The translations under genes and the position numbers were made by a program. The notes under the pieces are model-generated. The model did no database searches, was not told the DNA's origin, and saw only the letters and a list, made by a program, of their open reading frames with translations. Positions 6,231-7,947 of a stretch of 7,947 nucleotides of DNA are shown here, piece by piece. Origin of the DNA: an uncultured Rhodospirillales bacterium (GTDB lineage Bacteria > Pseudomonadota > Alphaproteobacteria > Rhodospirillales > 2-02-FULL-58-16); NCBI GenBank assembly GCA_913053795.1, contig CAJXGZ010000106.1, forward strand, positions 1 through 7,947. The letters run 5' to 3'. The stretch's first letter is position 1. Every line of letters begins with the position of its first letter.

Positions 6231-7460
6231 TCATTTATGCAAGTTGGTATTAACCATGTGGTGCGGGTCGACCTCTTCGTCGGCCAGGGTGACGGGCAGG
6301 AAACGCAGGACCTTGACCGCCAGCGCCACGATCAGGCCGGCAATGGCGACGCCCCCCAGTCCGAGGGCGGCCTCGGGCAGGCTCGGCGCGTATTGATTGA
6401 CGGCGCCGTCGAAGAAGCTGCTGCTCACCTCCATTCCGGGGAACAGCGCCAACGGAAAGGCCTGACCGCCGATGATGATGACGTAGACCTGGGCAAAGCC
6501 GCCGAGGATGACCATCAGGGCGGCGGCAAGGGTCCATTTACGCGAATTCGCTGTCGCCGGATGGTAGACCAGGGCCAGCGGCGCCAGTCCGCCCAACAGC
6601 ACCTGCCCCCCCCAGAACAGCAACGTATGGACGCCGCCCTCGAGGAGGATGAAGCGCTCGACGCCGTGGTGCTCGGTGGCGTAAAGGTTGGTCAAGTGTT
6701 GGACGACGGTAAAGTACAGGACAACGGCGATGAATATCCCCATCAGGTTTTTCAGCCGCCGCACAATGAAATCGCCCAGCGGCCTGTTCGTCCAAGAGTA
6801 TGAGGCGACCAGCGCCAGAATGAAGATCGCTGTTCCGAACGACAACGACATGGCGATGAACAGCGGCGCCATGACCGCCGCGTCATAGGCTTGGCGGGCC
6901 ACCAGGAAGCCGAAAATGGAGCCGGTGCCAGTGGTCAGCGTCAGCCGCCATATGAAGGCGATCATTCCGGCTGAGCGGGCGTGGCTGTTCATGCGCCGCT
7001 CCATCATCATCCACAGGTAGGCGCCGACGACGGCGAAGAAGCCGGTATAGAGAAATATGTTCCAGGCGAAGATGGATTTGAAATTGTAGGAGGTCATGGC
7101 GACGATCAGGCGGTCCGGCCTGCCCAGGTCGAGCACCAGCACCGCCAGGCCGCCGGCCAGCAGGGCAATCGCCAGCAGGCCCGAGAACGGCGCCAGCGGC
7201 TTGTAGGCGCTGCGCCCGAAGACGGAAGAGATGGAGGCCACGTTGAGGGCGCCGGAGGCGGCGACGATCAGGAAAACGGCAAAGACGTGGGGCGTCCCCC
7301 AGGCAATCTGGTTGGTCATGCCGGTGACGTAATGACCGTTGGACTCCATGTAATACGCAGCCAGCAGGGCGACGCCGATGATAAGGGCGAGACCGCCCAG
7401 CAGCAGCCAGTAGCCCCAGCTGCGTCCCTCGACCTCACTCAGGGCGATGATTTTGCTCAT
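6231..7460 (-). CDS. dsrP: DsrP, NrfD-family membrane subunit of the DsrMKJOP complex
   Basis: A 409-residue integral membrane protein of the NrfD/PsrC family. In DsrMKJOP it is the quinone-interacting subunit that exchanges electrons with the ferredoxin-like DsrO. About ten hydrophobic segments are visible, roughly at 18-37, 53-75, 91-111, 130-153, 164-188, 196-221, 238-256, 271-298, 309-330 and 363-385. Recognisable stretches are VTGMTNQIAWGTPHVFAVFL, SGALNVASISSVFG and VLDLGRPDRL (109-118), which I associate with the DsrP of sulfur oxidisers. Other charged residues near the membrane include H59, H255 and the pair H264/H265. ATG at 7460 has GGAGG four bases upstream and overlaps the dsrO stop as ATGA, indicating coupled translation. 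No further dsr gene follows, so dsrP ends this operon here; dsrN follows it in some oxidisers such as Allochromatium. An NrfD subunit of another oxidoreductase is the alternative, but less likely. Confidence 0.85.
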   Translation of the reverse strand: MSKIIALSEVEGRSWGYWLLLGGLALIIGVALLAAYYMESNGHYVTGMTNQIAWGTPHVFAVFLIVAASGALNVASISSVFGRSAYKPLAPFSGLLAIALLAGGLAVLVLDLGRPDRLIVAMTSYNFKSIFAWNIFLYTGFFAVVGAYLWMMMERRMNSHARSAGMIAFIWRLTLTTGTGSIFGFLVARQAYDAAVMAPLFIAMSLSFGTAIFILALVASYSWTNRPLGDFIVRRLKNLMGIFIAVVLYFTVVQHLTNLYATEHHGVERFILLEGGVHTLLFWGGQVLLGGLAPLALVYHPATANSRKWTLAAALMVILGGFAQVYVIIIGGQAFPLALFPGMEVSSSFFDGAVNQYAPSLPEAALGLGGVAIAGLIVALAVKVLRFLPVTLADEEVDPHHMVNTNLHK

Positions 7461-7947
7461 GACGCCTCCATTCCCCGGTAGAGCACGCCGGGCTCCAAGC
7501 CCAGGTCGGCGCGAATGCGCATGACCATGTATCTGGACGCCTCCTTGGAGATTCTGCTGGCGGGGTCATTGAGGTCGCCGAAAAGGATGGCGCCCCGCCC
7601 CGTCTTTTCGCAAGCCTCGACGCAGGCCGGGATGCGCCCGGCGTCGACCCGGTGAACGCAAAGCGTACAGGATTCCACCGTGCCCTTGCCCCTCGGCGCA
7701 TAGGGTTTTTGATCCTCCACGGCTTCATGGACGAAAGAGCGCGCCTTGTACGGGCACGCCATCATGCAATAGCGGCAGCCGATGCAGATATGCTTGTCGA
7801 CCAGAACGATGCCGTCGGCGCGCTTGAAGGAGGCGCCGGTGGGGCAGACGTCGACGCACGGCGGGTACTTGCAGTGCTGACACATAACCGGCAGCGAGCG
7901 GGAGGCGCCGGTGGCGCGGTCGACCAGGTTCACCTTGCGGATCCACT
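7457..7947 (-). CDS. dsrO: DsrO, periplasmic 4Fe-4S electron-transfer subunit (5' end cut by window edge)
   Basis: The C-terminal 163 residues of a DmsB/NrfC-like iron-sulfur protein; the start and any twin-arginine signal lie beyond the right edge. Three cysteine clusters are visible in order: C-x2-C-x4-C-x3-CP (MCQHCKYPPCVDVCP), C-x2-C-x2-C-x3-CP (CIGCRYCMMACP), and a spread cluster C-x2-C-x11-C-x3-C (CTLC...ACVEAC). A further cluster normally sits in the missing N-terminal part, giving a multi-[4Fe-4S] electron wire. The C-terminal stretch MRIRADLGLEPGVLYRGMEA fits DsrO proteins as I recall them. In the complex, DsrO passes electrons between membrane DsrP and the periplasmic cytochrome DsrJ. 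It is directly upstream of dsrP with an ATGA overlap, which strengthens the call for both. Confidence 0.85.
   Translation of the reverse strand, partial: WIRKVNLVDRATGASRSLPVMCQHCKYPPCVDVCPTGASFKRADGIVLVDKHICIGCRYCMMACPYKARSFVHEAVEDQKPYAPRGKGTVESCTLCVHRVDAGRIPACVEACEKTGRGAILFGDLNDPASRISKEASRYMVMRIRADLGLEPGVLYRGMEAS

Noticed and set aside
6237..6803. Plus-strand frame of 188 codons inside dsrP
   Set aside because: The product is low-complexity, rich in D, G, Q and R, as expected from the complement of a GC-rich membrane protein gene.
6981..7481. Plus-strand frame of 166 codons inside dsrP
   Set aside because: A shadow of the dsrP coding strand, with H/G/D-rich composition and no domain.

Overview
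The window looks like a proteobacterial chromosome segment, most likely from an alphaproteobacterium that oxidises sulfur. The lineage call is an inference. It rests on a sigma-32 (RpoH) protein with the classic RpoH box, FixL-like signalling genes, and a dsrO-dsrP pair whose DsrP resembles the sulfur-oxidiser type rather than the sulfate-reducer type. The species cannot be named from this sequence.

Layout. (1) Positions 1-3378, minus strand: a compact run of four genes. In order of transcription these are a receiver-histidine kinase (3378-2128), a second, different receiver-histidine kinase (2116-1010), a 74-residue unrecognised protein (910-686), and rpoH (689 to beyond the left edge). The small gene and rpoH overlap by ATGA. 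(2) Positions 3379-3784: an AT-rich divergent intergenic region with no confident gene. (3) Positions 3785-6146, plus strand: a doubtful 81-residue ORF, a NarL/LuxR-type response regulator (4036-4752), and a membrane-anchored PAS histidine kinase (start near 4767, end 6146) with an unusual C-terminal tail. (4) Positions 6147-6230: a short convergent junction. (5) Positions 6231-7947, minus strand: dsrP, and the 3' part of dsrO running off the right edge, overlapping by ATGA.

How the parts may work together. The PAS kinase and the NarL-type regulator form an obvious two-component pair. The two receiver-kinases have no input domain except their own receivers, so they could receive phosphate from another kinase or act as relay nodes. 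Their operon ends in a sigma factor, which suggests a route from signalling to an RpoH-type transcription programme. DsrO and DsrP belong to the DsrMKJOP membrane complex, which links the quinone pool and periplasm to cytoplasmic sulfur (DsrC trisulfide) chemistry. The dsr part is clearly richer in G+C (about 65% in sampled lines) than the signalling part (about 45-50%), so the two blocks may have different histories. Whether the signalling genes control dsr cannot be read from the sequence.
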